From Cudoniella acicularis (lineage: Eukaryota > Ascomycota > Leotiomycetes > Helotiales > Helotiaceae), in assembly GCA_013054445.1 (NCBI GenBank), contig JAAMPI010000093.1:1-64000 (forward strand): a stretch of 64,000 nucleotides of DNA, read 5' to 3'. A program made the translations under genes and the position numbers. Below the pieces are notes generated by a model. The model was not told the origin of the DNA and ran no database searches. It worked only from the letters and a program-made list of their open reading frames with translations. Position 1 is the first letter of the stretch, and each line of letters begins with the position of its first letter. Of the stretch, positions 11,334 to 22,749 are shown piece after piece.

Positions 11334-12303
11334 ATGAGCGACACTTCAGCACAGAGAGGCGCATGGGTTACCCTCTTAACGCAAGAATCTTACCTCCTGG
11401 GCGTCGTTCTCCTCGCGTACAGCCTCCATAAGCAAAACTCCCGCTACCCACTCATAATTCTCTACACGCCTAGTCTCCCTTCCTCCACCGCTCTCGCTCT
11501 CTCTCGAGAAGCAGCCCTCACCAATGCTTTTCTTATACCTACCAAAATGCTCCAACCAAAAGAACAACGAGAAACGCTGATTGCGGAACGATCCAAAGAC
11601 ACTTGGACAAAACTGTGAGTTTTCGAACTAGTTGGATGGGATAGGCTGTGCTTCTTGAATGCAGACATGTTGGTATTGAGGAATATGGATGAATTGTTTG
11701 ATATTAAATTTCCGGAGAAAGGACATTGGATTGCTGCGAACCACGTCTGCGTGTGTAATTTTGATGGAGATAAATAGGCTCCAGAGGATTGGACTAAGGA
11801 GAATTGCGCTTATACTGGGCTGCAGCACCCTGAAGCTTTGAGCGAACCCTGTCCAGTGCCCAAGAATGGAGATGGAAAAAGAACACATACCTTGCCAAAT
11901 AGTGGATTATTTATTTTCAAACCTTCGACAGAGTTGTAGGATGACATGATACTATTTTTGAATACGAGTCCATTGGTCAAGAGCTGCATGTTTCCTGATC
12001 AGGATTTCTTGACTGAGTTTTTTTAGAGATAGATGGATAATTGTTGGTTGGCAGTATAATACTCTCAAGGCTCGGAGGTATTGGCATCCGCAGATGTGGA
12101 GAGATGATGAAGTGAGAAATTTGCATTGTATTGTTGACAAGCCCTGGAGCCAAAAAAAAATTGGGAGTGATGGGAAGGCGAGGTATCTTGGGAAGGATGG
12201 AGAGACTCATAAGTGGTGGTGGGAAGAGTTCGAACGGTGGAAAGTAGAAAGAGAAGCTAATGGCGAGACGGAAATGTTTCCTCTGATGGAGCCCAATAAA
12301 TAA
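11334..12303 (+). pseudogene. decayed glycosyltransferase family 8 gene
   Basis: The reading frame from ATG 11334 encodes a GT8 (glycogenin/galactinol synthase-like) protein: GAWVTLLTQESYLLGVVLLA, DTWTKL, CFLNADMLVLRNMDELF, HWIAANHVCVCNFDGD, LPNSGLFIFKPS, FPDQDFLTEFF and, to the stop at 12301-12303, DEVRNLHCIVDKPW and YLGKDGETHKWWWEEF. It is broken by TGA at 11616, TAG at 11775 and TAG at 11937, and by one extra T in a T7 run at 12018-12024. Both TAGs sit where GT8 relatives usually have Trp (TGG to TAG, i.e. CpA to TpA on the other strand, as in RIP). The DxD-type metal site reads NADM instead of DADM. Living members move a sugar from a nucleotide sugar. This copy cannot make a full enzyme. 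Confidence 0.88.
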
Positions 12304-13845
12304 ATTTATTTCATCAGCTTTTAACACTGCAAATGAAGATAGCCCTCATGATTAATAGTCTATCCGCAGCAATCCGAAGTGCTAATAACTTATCGCAGTT
12401 ATCACGAACCCCTCTAGTCGATTTTGGATGTCCCGTCCCATTTTCGTGGTAGTGGTCCGTGCTACAAATTGCCCGCAACACTTCAAAAATAGGAACGCTG
12501 TCCTACTAGGAAGCAATTTTGTAAAGAGAGGAATATACAATAAGGGCTCTTATAATAGAACTTAGTTATTCAGATAAGTTGTTGATTGAATGATTATTTA
12601 ACATTTTTCAACTGTTCTGTGGGATTTCGTCAACCGGGTCTCTAGAAGACGGCACTGTACTCATATATGCAGGAAACGCGAATATTCGAATATAGAACCG
12701 CAACTCTCAAAGATTGTAGATGGAGTGAAATTTGAAAAATGAGTTTACAGCCCAATTCTGTGCATGAGAAAATTCGTATTGGCTCCCATCGCACTGAGAG
12801 TTCGGACCAGGGAAGAGGGTGCCCTGCTTATGCCAATTGCTGTTTGGCAAGTCGTCAAGGTACGGACCTCGGCCATATACATAACAACTCTCGCTCTACG
12901 CTTACGGCAGGCCGATAGGTACAGTGGCAGCCTCATTCTTTAGAGCTGAGGCTATATGCGCCCATGTGCTGGCTGCCTGCTACATGACGCCCACCATTGC
13001 AATGATTGGGTGTCAGAATTCACGCCACCATGCAGTTGAAAGTCAAGCAACGGCTAGTTGTTAAACCTGAATCGGTGAATCCTAAGCAGCACGAAATCTG
13101 TTTCTATTCGGAAAGGTGAGCAGAGTAGCTTTATAGGAAATACGTGGTGAGCTAAGGTAAGCAATAGATAAAAAGTTAATAGTTATAATTTTATATATAG
13201 TAAGTTCTTATAATGGTAAAAATAAAAGTTAATACCTCGTTAACTACTGCTATTCTAATTGTACTCTAAGCACAGCACTAGAAATACAGTAGCAGACGCC
13301 CGAGTCAGGATGTTGGAGCCTATGTGTAGAATTTCATCTGCGATGCAAGTTCAACTATAGCTGAGGTCTCCCTACCTATCGCTGTTTGAATCACGCACCA
13401 ATTTAGCATTAAATCAACGCAAGGCTGAAACCGAGATGACAGTGTCTTTGGCGGGCGATTCTTCGCTTAAACGGCAAGATCCGCAACGCGTGCGGCATCT
13501 GCAGCTGCTGAGCCTACGTATGTACAGTAGAGCAGCGAAAGGCTTGGACGAAATGGTGTTTAATGTGTTTCATCCCATGGTTGCACGGCGTCAGGGCGCG
13601 GCGCTAAATTGATAATAGCACCAACCATACGGCTTTCAATGCACACCATCAAGTTGCGGCTGATGGTTCAATGGCATATCTTTGATAGGTTCCCTAATGT
13701 TTGCTTTGCTTTCCTTCTGGGAGGCTGTCAACTGTTCAGACTGCCGGTTGGCTATATATTTGCCTTGTCTGTTTCTAATCAATACGACCGATAATTTCCC
13801 CTCACTTATCCAGGAGCGATCTGGTCTTTCAGCTGTTTAGTCAAA
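12304..13845. other. intergenic, with AT-rich patch
   Basis: No supported gene. 13140-13260 is markedly AT-rich (TAATAGTTATAATTTTATATATAG-like) between flanks of ordinary composition. The rest shows only short overlapping frames. Confidence 0.55.
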
Positions 13846-15242
13846 ATGGGAATAAATATTGATATTTTCCAGGCTCTACCGCAAGGAGGCCTTGTTTTCA
13901 ATGTCCTCAGTGCTTGCAATGCCGAAAAGGTCAATCTTTCGGAAGCTTGCACTGTACAGTTCGACTCTTCCAACGAGTTCCAATCGATTGGAAACATTTC
14001 AAAGGGCAACTTGACAGCTGAACCAGGCATAGCTGGTATGGGAGTATGAACAGATATTTCTATCTCGAGATGAGTAACATGAATTAATGAGAAATAGGTT
14101 TGGATTGGGACTGCTTATACCCTCCTGGTGATTTTGGCAGTATTTGGCGTCGTAGCATTCGAATATGCCCCTAGATGGGTGTTTGGTAGGATTCTGAAGC
14201 AAAATTCCCGGTATGTTCTAGATCCACCGCTACCTAACTCGCTATTTCACAGTAGAGACTAAATCTTGAGATATTTAGAGGCCACATGTACGTTACTCGT
14301 CCAATTTGGGCGTTTTCGGATCCGCAGGACAACGAATCCAAATTCAGGCAGGCAATACGGTCCCTTGTGCTGGGCATTGCGGATACTCAAATGGTCCTTG
14401 TGATCGCACAAACTCTAAACTTTGTCACTCTAGGCAAGTGTAGCCTATCAGCATATCACTTTAGAGCTGCGATAGATGCGATGCTCATCTCCTTTTCGTG
14501 TGTCGTACTTTCAGTGGCGGCCGTTCGAAGTTACTGGAGGTCAAAACCTACGGCAATTCTTAGGCTAATCTTCTCAATTGGAATCTATATCTGCATATCC
14601 ATAGTAATCTACTCCGGGACCTCCTACGCTACAGACTGGCCTCCTCCTACTTCCACGAACGACAGCCTTATCGTTTTCCCAGTTGCTTGTTTACTGGAAA
14701 ACGATCTCTTCGCTGAAGTCCAGAGCCGGCTTGACAAGCAACCTAATGCCATGCGCGGATCAATTGACTCATTAGCATTTCCTGTGGAGATCGTCTTTCT
14801 CGATATCTTGGGGCCTGCTTTTGCCTTCGCGCATTTGGCTTCTATAGTCCGCAGAGGATATGGTCGGCACGGAGAAGGCAATAACGTCGTGACGATTTGG
14901 ATAAATAAGTGGCATGGCATTTTGGCCGCTGTTTACTGGAGCTTCGTTACGATTCCACCGACCGCAATCGCAATCTGGTGTTGGGTAAAGATTGGCCAGG
15001 CAAGATATTGGGTCTCTAATTCTGGATGGCAGGGGAATCCTAATCCAGAAGACAGCATTTGGGACACAGGTCAACTGGTTCCTCTTCTTTCATTCATTCT
15101 GTTTTTGGTTTCTGTCTCTAACACAGTCTGGGAAAGGAAGATTCAGAAGAACACAGAACAGCCAGAATTAGATGATATAGAGTTGCTGCCCCGTAGGCAT
15201 GGGGAAAGATCGCCACTGGGACAGTGGCAAACGATACCCTAG
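13846..15242 (+). CDS. multi-pass membrane protein of unknown function
   Basis: Three exons, 13846-14043, 14098-14210 and 14279-15242, join in phase to 424 aa. Residues 1-66 are a polar head with Cys24 and Cys35, N-glycosylation-type sites (NLS, NIS, NLT) and no clear signal peptide. The first membrane helix follows (GTAYTLLVILAVFGVVAFEYA), then about six more: around VLGIADTQMVLVIAQTL, AMLISFSCVVLSVAAV, LIFSIGIYICISIVIYSG, IVFLDILGPAFAFAHLA, ILAAVYWSFVTIPPTAIAI and LLSFILFLVSVS. The tail is short and charged. The layout (outside N-terminus, about seven helices) resembles uncharacterised fungal membrane proteins. I do not recognise a named family. It appears to be the only intact gene between 11 and 22.7 kb. 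Confidence 0.75.
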
Positions 15243-15910
15243 AGGGAGAGTGGGAAGATGGTGTAGAAGTAGCCTTGATCATTGTGGGACGTATGTTTAT
15301 GAAGAATCTACGAGTGGTTTGAGTTTGGGCGGAAGAGCTCGGAGTTGAGATAAATCTGGCGCATCAAATCGAGTTGGCGTTTAGGGGTCGGGCAGTTATA
15401 GCGAAGAGTTAGGGATTCTGAGTTAAATGAAGAGCATAGAAGCATAGACATTTATGATCCTGGTAGTGTGTTGATTTCAAACTCCTGATAAATACCCCAT
15501 AAATAAATTCATTATGTCAACCATAAGAATCCTGGCTCCTATCTCCTCGATTGTTATGTGCGTGGTGTCGCTAACTCGCACAAAACACTTGAAGATTAAT
15601 AAGCAGCCACTAAGTGAAAGGTGCTAATAACGAGGGGGTCAATATGAGAGGAGAGGCTAGATTTGGCTAAATCTACTTTATTTTTTATAATATCTCACAG
15701 TAGGAAAAATATTTGTAGTGTTTCGGGTCACCTCGTGATACTGAGGTCTAAGCGGGCGAGGAGATATAAAACAAATTTGAGAAAACAAAGTCTCTGACGG
15801 CACTACCCTCGCATCATCTCTAGATACCACAATGTACGCTTAACGCAGAATTTATTTTCTCCGAGATCGTTGTAATTGTAATAATACTCCACAATGGGAA
15901 CTTACCCGTC
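15243..15910. other. intergenic
   Basis: No gene seen. AT-rich stretches near 15660-15710; otherwise featureless. Confidence 0.5.
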
Positions 15911-16339
15911 CTATTCACACGTCAAGCTTGCCTTCACAGCAGACCCACTCATCACGACCTTCTTAATACCTGTCCCCACAGCGTTTCGAGTCACCTCGAC
16001 ATCTATCTCATTCCGGCGCCCCATCTCAATTCCTTGCGTAAAGGCAAACCCGATAGGTCCATTCCCTTCTTCCTTCGCCTCTTGCAAAGCCAACAAACAA
16101 CCTAGCCCACAACTCGCACTCCCCGTTCCCGGATCCTCCAACCCTATCTCGAACATTCGCGTCCGACAATTCTTCCTGCCCACATTATCCATGCCTTGAA
16201 AGACGTAGTACATCGTTCCTATCAACAGCCCATTCTGCCACCCCTCATCCAATGCGCTAGGTACCAAGATCATACTCAGCTTCCTTACATTCCAGACCTT
16301 CCAAGTGCTTCTCGAACAATTTCCTTCCAGTATCGACAC
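15911..16339 (-). pseudogene. C-terminal relic of a PhzF-family gene
   Basis: The minus-strand frame ending with TAG at 15911 matches the C-terminal half of PhzF-like isomerases: ALDEGWQNGLLIGTMYYVFQG, NCRTRMFEIGLEDPGTGSA (the family's E-DPxTGSA block) and GCLLALQEAKEEGNGPIGFAFTQG. The N-terminal half, with the TxxxFxGNPxAV start, the catalytic Glu and the FAGHPTIG block, is not found in any frame of the next 500 bp upstream (16340-16840). The first Met of the open frame (16339) lies in the middle of the fold. A PhzF enzyme needs both halves, so this is most likely a truncated, dead copy. The biochemical role of fungal members is mostly unknown. Confidence 0.78.
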
Positions 16340-17273
16340 ATGGAACTCCCCGACTATGATTCGTCAATGTCTGAAGGAAGTGTGGTTTGAGTATAATGCG
16401 CACTTAACACAACCCAGGTCTGCTACTGCTATTTCTCAGATGTCTCGTAAGCTGTGTGAGAGTGGAAGACACCCCATTTCTTCCGACGAGGAAATTCCTT
16501 GGCTGAATTGATTCGGGGGACGCCATCTGCGGTGGGAAATGGTGGCGATCTTATTCTCGTACTTTGGAATTGCCTTCAAATAGTTGCAGGAGTGGGATCC
16601 TGTCTTCAATCCGCCAGTGCTGGAGTGGTCGAGTCGTGACTCTGCTGCAGAATCGATGCGGGAGAGCGCGGCTTCTTGTTTAAAGCTATGTGAGAACACG
16701 GGCATAGAAATGACAGAAATTATTGTCGCTACTCTCAGAGATACGTGGAGGCTACAAAGTCACAAAGTGTCATTGTCCCCGAAGAAAGCGAGTCGGTCAT
16801 GATGTACCCTGAATAGGTCCCGTTCCAGCGTGAATTATCTCTGACTATTGCAGGTGATCAACTGAGAACAATTTCAGCAGTGCTACTCAGCGCTGCCATA
16901 ATAACTGGTCTTCATCGTCTGGTGCATGTAGGAGAGGATACTCCGTTCACATAGTACCGAGCCACTTTGGCTGCACAGCTGTATTACCTCGATAAAAGCC
17001 AAGGCTTGTTCAATGCTCGCCCCCGGTGTTTATGTCATTGGAATTGTTACTATGATTGAGAAATAGTCTAGTTACCTAGTACTTATACCATTTCTTGCGA
17101 TATATATCTTTATATACGCTACTAGTGCCGTCTAAGGATCGCGAGGCTTTTGGATCAAACATTCTTTTTATGGTTGATAATGACGACTCGCCCGCACTTT
17201 GAGGTAGTTGATGTTATGTATTTTTTTCCTGTGAGAAATAAGTTGTTAGTAAATTGTTACGTGGATAAATTGA
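16340..17273. other. intergenic between two relics
   Basis: Short frames on both strands (for example minus 16436-16705) lack family similarity. Some may be unrecognisable remains of the PhzF N-terminal half. Nothing else can be supported. Confidence 0.45.
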
Positions 17274-18890
17274 TTATATGAGACAAACGATTATCTGGAA
17301 CTTTGTACTTTGGTTCCTGAGAACCTTTAACTGTAGTTGTGTAGTGCTCCTTTTCCTGAGACGATGAGCCATGGTTAGCAAAATCTTCAATTCGAAGCCG
17401 GAAAGTCCTACCTGAACCGTCTTGATTCGTACTCTCCGAAATAGCAAAATATCCTCATCTTCGCTGTGAGGAGTCTTGCGTTTTAAGCTCGAGTGTTGCG
17501 CATCTGTGAGTGAGGAATGGTAATCCATTTCCGTCAATTCGATAGGCACATCTGAATCTGTTGGAGGTTGTGTTATGCAGAGAGTTCTATATACCATTTT
17601 GCAATTTGGACTGCCAAATAATTAACAATCTAAATTATGAATTTTCATAATTTACATACCATTCGATATCGTCATTTTCGGCGGGCCCATTGTCTGCAAG
17701 ACACTTCGGACAGAGTCCACCTGACTTTTTGGTAGCGAAAACCATGCTCATAATGACGTGTTGCGTAGGGTAGAAATAAGTCTCTCATGCTGACGAAAGA
17801 TCTATATCTCTTTTGGTTGCTGTATCTTGAATTGCGAATTCTCCGTTCTCAATCTTAGTAGTACCGCTGCCAATGTTCTTGAAATTACAACACAAAACAG
17901 ATATCAAAGCCTATACGATATGTTAGCACTAAGAACTTGGTGGGATCTGGGTGACTAACCTTTGCAGACAGGACAAAGCTCAAATCAAAAGACATATTCC
18001 TGCCAAGTGCATCCACGAAGTAGACTGACTGATGCTGGTCAACCTGCCCTGGAACTCGAGTGATTAATTTCTCGATGCTAAGGGCAGTCTGGAATATTCG
18101 AACGTTGAGTTCGCTTCAAAAAAAAAAATCAGTATCTATTGTCTCATTTCTGTTTCCTGGAATATTTGGCTCAACTCACATTACTTTTGAAGATAGTTCG
18201 AGGAGTTGTCTCCCCTATTGAATGCTTCTATAAACAGATCGGCTACGCTTCCTAAACCATCTGCCACCATGACAAGATTACATACGTGGACACTCGCTCT
18301 ATCACCACATTTATTCGTTGCATACAGCTAAGATACGACTCTTGCAACTTCCCTGCTAGCGTCTGATGATTCTCATTATTGCTTTTCCTATCTATTCTTG
18401 CTGCACACCTAGATATATGAGCAATCGGTGGTCTTGCGGTCTGAAGAAGACTTACATGTGCATCGTCATCAGTAGCATCTCAATGCTCTCCGTATGCACC
18501 ATCAAATCCGCCTTAAACCTCACCACATCCTCCTTCCTACACAACGCCCACTTTACCTTACTCCACCCGTCTTTAACCCTACTACCACTTCCTCTTGCCC
18601 CCAAACTCGGCTGGTACTTCTTGATCTTCTCCCAAAAAGAATCAATTGTTATTTGACATTGTGATGCAGCCTGCCGCAAAGCAGCTGCTTCCGCATGTAG
18701 CGAATCATCTAGTTCAAGTCTTTTTACCCGGAGAAGCGCAGTTTCAAGCGTGTATAATTGAGAAATGAGGCTCCTGTATTCGCTGGAAGAGTCGCCGCTC
18801 TCTTGCAAGGCGTCTATGACCGTTGCGACGAGTTCGAGCGCAGAGATGAAATCGCCAACTGAGAATCCGAATCCGACAGAAAATGGTCAT
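17274..18890 (-). pseudogene. decayed gene: fungal N-terminal domain, ubiquitin-like domain, Cys4 knuckle
   Basis: Minus-strand coding blocks, in order: an N-terminal helical domain of the type found in fungal STAND/ankyrin proteins (FSVGDFISALELVATVIDAL, exon end 18457); exon 18408 to about 18180 (LAGKLQESYLSCMQRINVVI, GDGLGS-type segment); a ubiquitin-like segment (SVYFVDALGRNMSFDLSFVL, NGEFAIQDTATKRDIDLS, MSMVFATKKSGG); then CPKC..CPNC split by an intron, and a polar tail. Breaks: the ATG at 18888-18890 is one base out of phase with the domain; a 2-nt loss or 1-nt gain lies near 18281-18288; TGA at 17785-17787 stands where relatives have Trp. Splice sites between the blocks are still good. 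Function of live copies is unknown; an N-terminal signalling role is only inference. Confidence 0.75.
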
Positions 18891-21800
18891 ATAGAAAAGG
18901 CACGCATAGTATTGTAACAGGGTACTGGTGTTATGATGTGAGGATTCTAAATATTTCTGGGGTGTAAGACTTCGAGGTTGGAGTGAGGAGGTTGTGCTGC
19001 TGCTGCCTGCAAGAGTGAATCGTCTTCATTCGACGGAGCAATTCAACTAATCAGGAAAATCATGAAATGTACTTGGAGAAAGCCTTGAAAAAAACCCGAA
19101 CTTGCTTTCCCATTTAAGAATTTACCGGATAACAATGTGTTTTTATGGCTTTCCTGTAAAGTATGCAAGTTGCCCACGAAGAAGGCAAACCCTTATAAGA
19201 ACGAATTTTGTGAGAAAATTCTTGGGTGTACCCAAGTATAGGTAATACTCCCCATAAGTGGGTTACCCGTGGCCCGTAGGTAATCGTGGGTACCTACGAT
19301 CTAACACAGAGCCTAGTTACAAGCGTTCTAGGAAGATCAAACCAAGTATCACGTTTTTCCTTCAGGCGTAATTGTTTTAAGGCAGAAAGATGACTTGTTT
19401 TATATAAAACAGTTTGAATTCTTGAGAGGAAAGGCGAAGTACAAGCATATAGCAATGAAGATAGATAAAGTTCCTATCATGAACATGAGCGAGAGCTGTC
19501 TTGAATTTGCCAAGTCGTCTCAGGCAATTCCCATTCTATTTATTTGATACACAACTCTCATGAAAGCTAGTAAGCTTATCAAGATGTACAAAAAAACGTT
19601 CACAAGAATTATGACATTATGAAAATACCATACTTTTCTGCTCAGACGCCAGCCAAGCACACGAGCACACGCAATTATATCTTTCAACTCAAAAACAACA
19701 CAGACCCAAACCTTCACTTCAATTGAGAGTTTACTTCGGCATTCTCGGATCCAACCAACTTTTCTCTTAGGTTTTTCCCCTCGAAAAATTTAAAAGGGGC
19801 AAGCACAACCTAATATTTAGCTCTAACTTCGCTTTGTTCGAGACTTTATGTTGTTGGAACTTCCCAGCATAGACCTAAGATTTACCAACAAACTTTTATT
19901 TAAATTTAAAAGGGGTTTTCTTGTTGGGATCGGGAAACACTCAGATAGAAAACCGAAAGGTAAGGGAAAAGGAGGAGGCTGCCCGGCTTGGCTGGCCTCA
20001 GACCGCAAATCTCGGTTGAATTCAACGCAACAATAAATATTATTTTTCACAAAGTCAAACATAAATTTCAAATGCTAAAAATGACGTTTAAGAATAATTT
20101 ATGCTCGAGCTTAGATCTAGATTCCCTCGCATAACTAGGTATGTTGGATGAAAGTTTGCTCCTTGGACACATTTCTTCCACAAGAACAAGGGGGAAATAT
20201 TAATCAGAACTTAATTCCAAGAATACAACTCCAACCGACCGAGCTCCCTCTGCACGCACGACGTACATGTACCGCAACGACCGAGATTAAAAAAACATAC
20301 TTTTTGCGAGTTCCTTCCACCGTACCGTACTGCGCATCATCCTCTTCTGCACACTCGGACATCACCAAGCTTCCAAAGCAGCACTGCAGCGAAGGAAATT
20401 CGGGCGTCTCGCTCGATGGCACCTGGCCTCGGTATGCGCGCTCCCTGCATCTCATCAAACCAACGCAATTGAAATTCATTCCTCTCGCTCAAAACAATCG
20501 TAATTCACGATCCGATACCACCTTCTCTCTATGTACAAGGAATACCAAAACAGCTCGCAGAACCTAATTTCAATCAATCTGCCATTCTTCCCCTCATCCC
20601 CTCATTTCGCCCTCCCCGCGTCACGCTCAAACCCCAAAATTTCTTTTCTTAGACACACAACCGACCTCCCCTCGCAGTGGAAACAAGAAAGCCCGAAGCA
20701 TCAAAAAGGGGGCGAAATATCGGTTGGTAGGTATCGGCTTCGGCATTACCGCCTAAATGCAGTCAGTACCGCCACGTACATTTGCGCGTGCGATCCTTCT
20801 AAGTGACGTTTGACTCCTGCAGGATGGTTAAAGTTAAAGTTCTTATTTTTGAAGGTGAGAATCATGCGTGCACTGCCCTAAGGAAGGAAGTACGGGATTA
20901 GTGAGCACGCGATTATTGGTTTTTTAGTGGAGGATATGTATGTGTGTGTGCTGACGAAAAGAATGGTTGGGGATAATTAATCCGCTTGAGGGCTGAGCTG
21001 GGGGAGGGTTTGTTATAATGAGAGTTATGAAAATAATACAGTAATGAAAACATATAAGTAAGCAAAGATGAGACAACCGACCTATTCAGCCTTTATCATC
21101 TCCACTGTTTACACTGATGTGTGAAGCATTTTGTTTCGTCATCTAACAGATAAGTGTAAACAGCGATGTATCATTGCATTAACCAGTAAATGAACGATCG
21201 ACAGACCTCCTTACCTTCCAGCTAGCCAGCACAGAACGTAACCTCCACCTGCACCTCCACCCATAACCGCCACCTATCTCCCCACTCATGCAAACAACTA
21301 AACCCGGGGGAGGGTAGTATTCCTAATTACTAATACTTTTATAATAGATTTAAAGTAAAAGTAGAGGATTATTCCTCCTAGACTATCTGTGCACGAACGT
21401 CACATAATGCGGAAAAATTAGGAGCCAATTAGAGAGTCAGGCTTTGGACGAATCAGAACAACGCTTGGCAAAGCTTGGCAAAAATCATTATTTTGGCCCA
21501 ATAACCAGCTTACTAAGGGGTCGTAGGGGGGGATCTGATTTATCACTGCGCTCAGCAATGAACTAATAGCAAATGCTTTTTTTGGTCATGAACGGCAGGT
21601 TTGAAGGCTCTTATGAGACTCTACAATTAGGCTTGTCCTCGTATTAGATACATGCATTCCAGGTTCACCAATCAACTGTAATATCACATGATTGAAGAAC
21701 GGTCTTTTTTAGAATCAAATTCAAGGGGCTTGGGATTTGAGGGTTGTATCTTGTTTCAAAATAATAACAAGTTAAATCAGAATATCTCATCTCCACGCTT

Positions 21801-22749
21801 TTGCGGAGTTCTCCTGCGTCCCTTGCTTGTACCAATATGCGCATTTTCCGTAGAAGTGAGGCGGGATTGATCAAAGCGGCGATATGTAACGTGCTATATC
21901 GTTTGGCGGCGCCTCTAAAAGTTATTAGGATTTAGGTTAAACAACGTAAAGTCAATCTCCACACTTGCCAACTTCTCCACCCCTGGCACCCCCACAGTGC
22001 TATAAAAGGGAAGCTAAGCGCCCTAACTATCTTGTCAGGAAATCAGAGATTGCGATCTCACCTATTGATCTTGCGGAAACTCGGGGAGAAAATGAGGTCT
22101 AGTGAGGTCTACGCTAGTCTTCCTCCCTAAATCACTAGCAAGAGTTTCTCCTCTGTCTCTAGCTAAGTGATTCACATGATCCACAAGAAAGACGATGGGC
22201 TGAGATAAAAAGCAAATCATAAATATTCAAAGGGGAGAATGACAGCAGCAGAAGCAGTAACAACGCTTCAAAATCGGCAGCATGCGCCTTTCTAATGACT
22301 CAGTGAAAGGTGCAAGAAGGTAGGAGCGAGTTCAAAGGTAGAAATGGATTTTGGCTGTGGTTGAAAAAACGGACTGTACAGGGTGCTAGAGCGCCCGTCG
22401 GAAAGCAGGGAATCATCAAAAGTATGAATTTCTATTGGAAGATTGTGGAGCGGTGGAAAGGATGAAGGATTTAGAATAGCAGTAAGAGGTGGGGTGGTGT
22501 ATAAATAGGTGATGAGATAGACGTGCTGCCGTATTAAACACTTGATCTCACATTTGTCTCACTTGAGACACAAAATCAACCAACGCGGTAAGTAAAATCG
22601 GCAAATCATAGTTTCTTATTCTCACCCACGCCATCAGCACCGTCTGTCTATTCCTGTATTCATAAACCATCACCGCTTTTCACACCCCCCAAGTAGGTAT
22701 CTACCCATGCAAGACGAACGCCACCAACATGCGATTTTCCAAAGATCCC
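18891..22749. other. large gene-free region with orphan TATA promoters
   Basis: 3.9 kb with no supported gene. 19240-19310 has repeated GGTA/GGGTACC-type words. 21300-21380 has GTATTCCTAATTACTAATAC and similar near-palindromic AT-rich DNA. TATAAAAGGG at 22001-22010 and TATAAATAG at about 22500-22508 each look like a plus-strand core promoter. The second is followed by an A/C-rich leader and a GTAAGT-like donor at 22590. No protein-coding frame follows; 130-aa-class frames near 20148-20567 overlap antisense frames and show no similarity. Confidence 0.5.

Noticed and set aside
18181..18183. TAA in the decayed N-terminal/ubiquitin-like gene taken as another stop
   Set aside because: A GTAATG donor at 18184 removes it, and the joined codon then reads in phase into the next exon.
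20148..20567. 139-codon frame as a gene
   Set aside because: Antisense frame of similar length, no similarity, no leader or splice signals.
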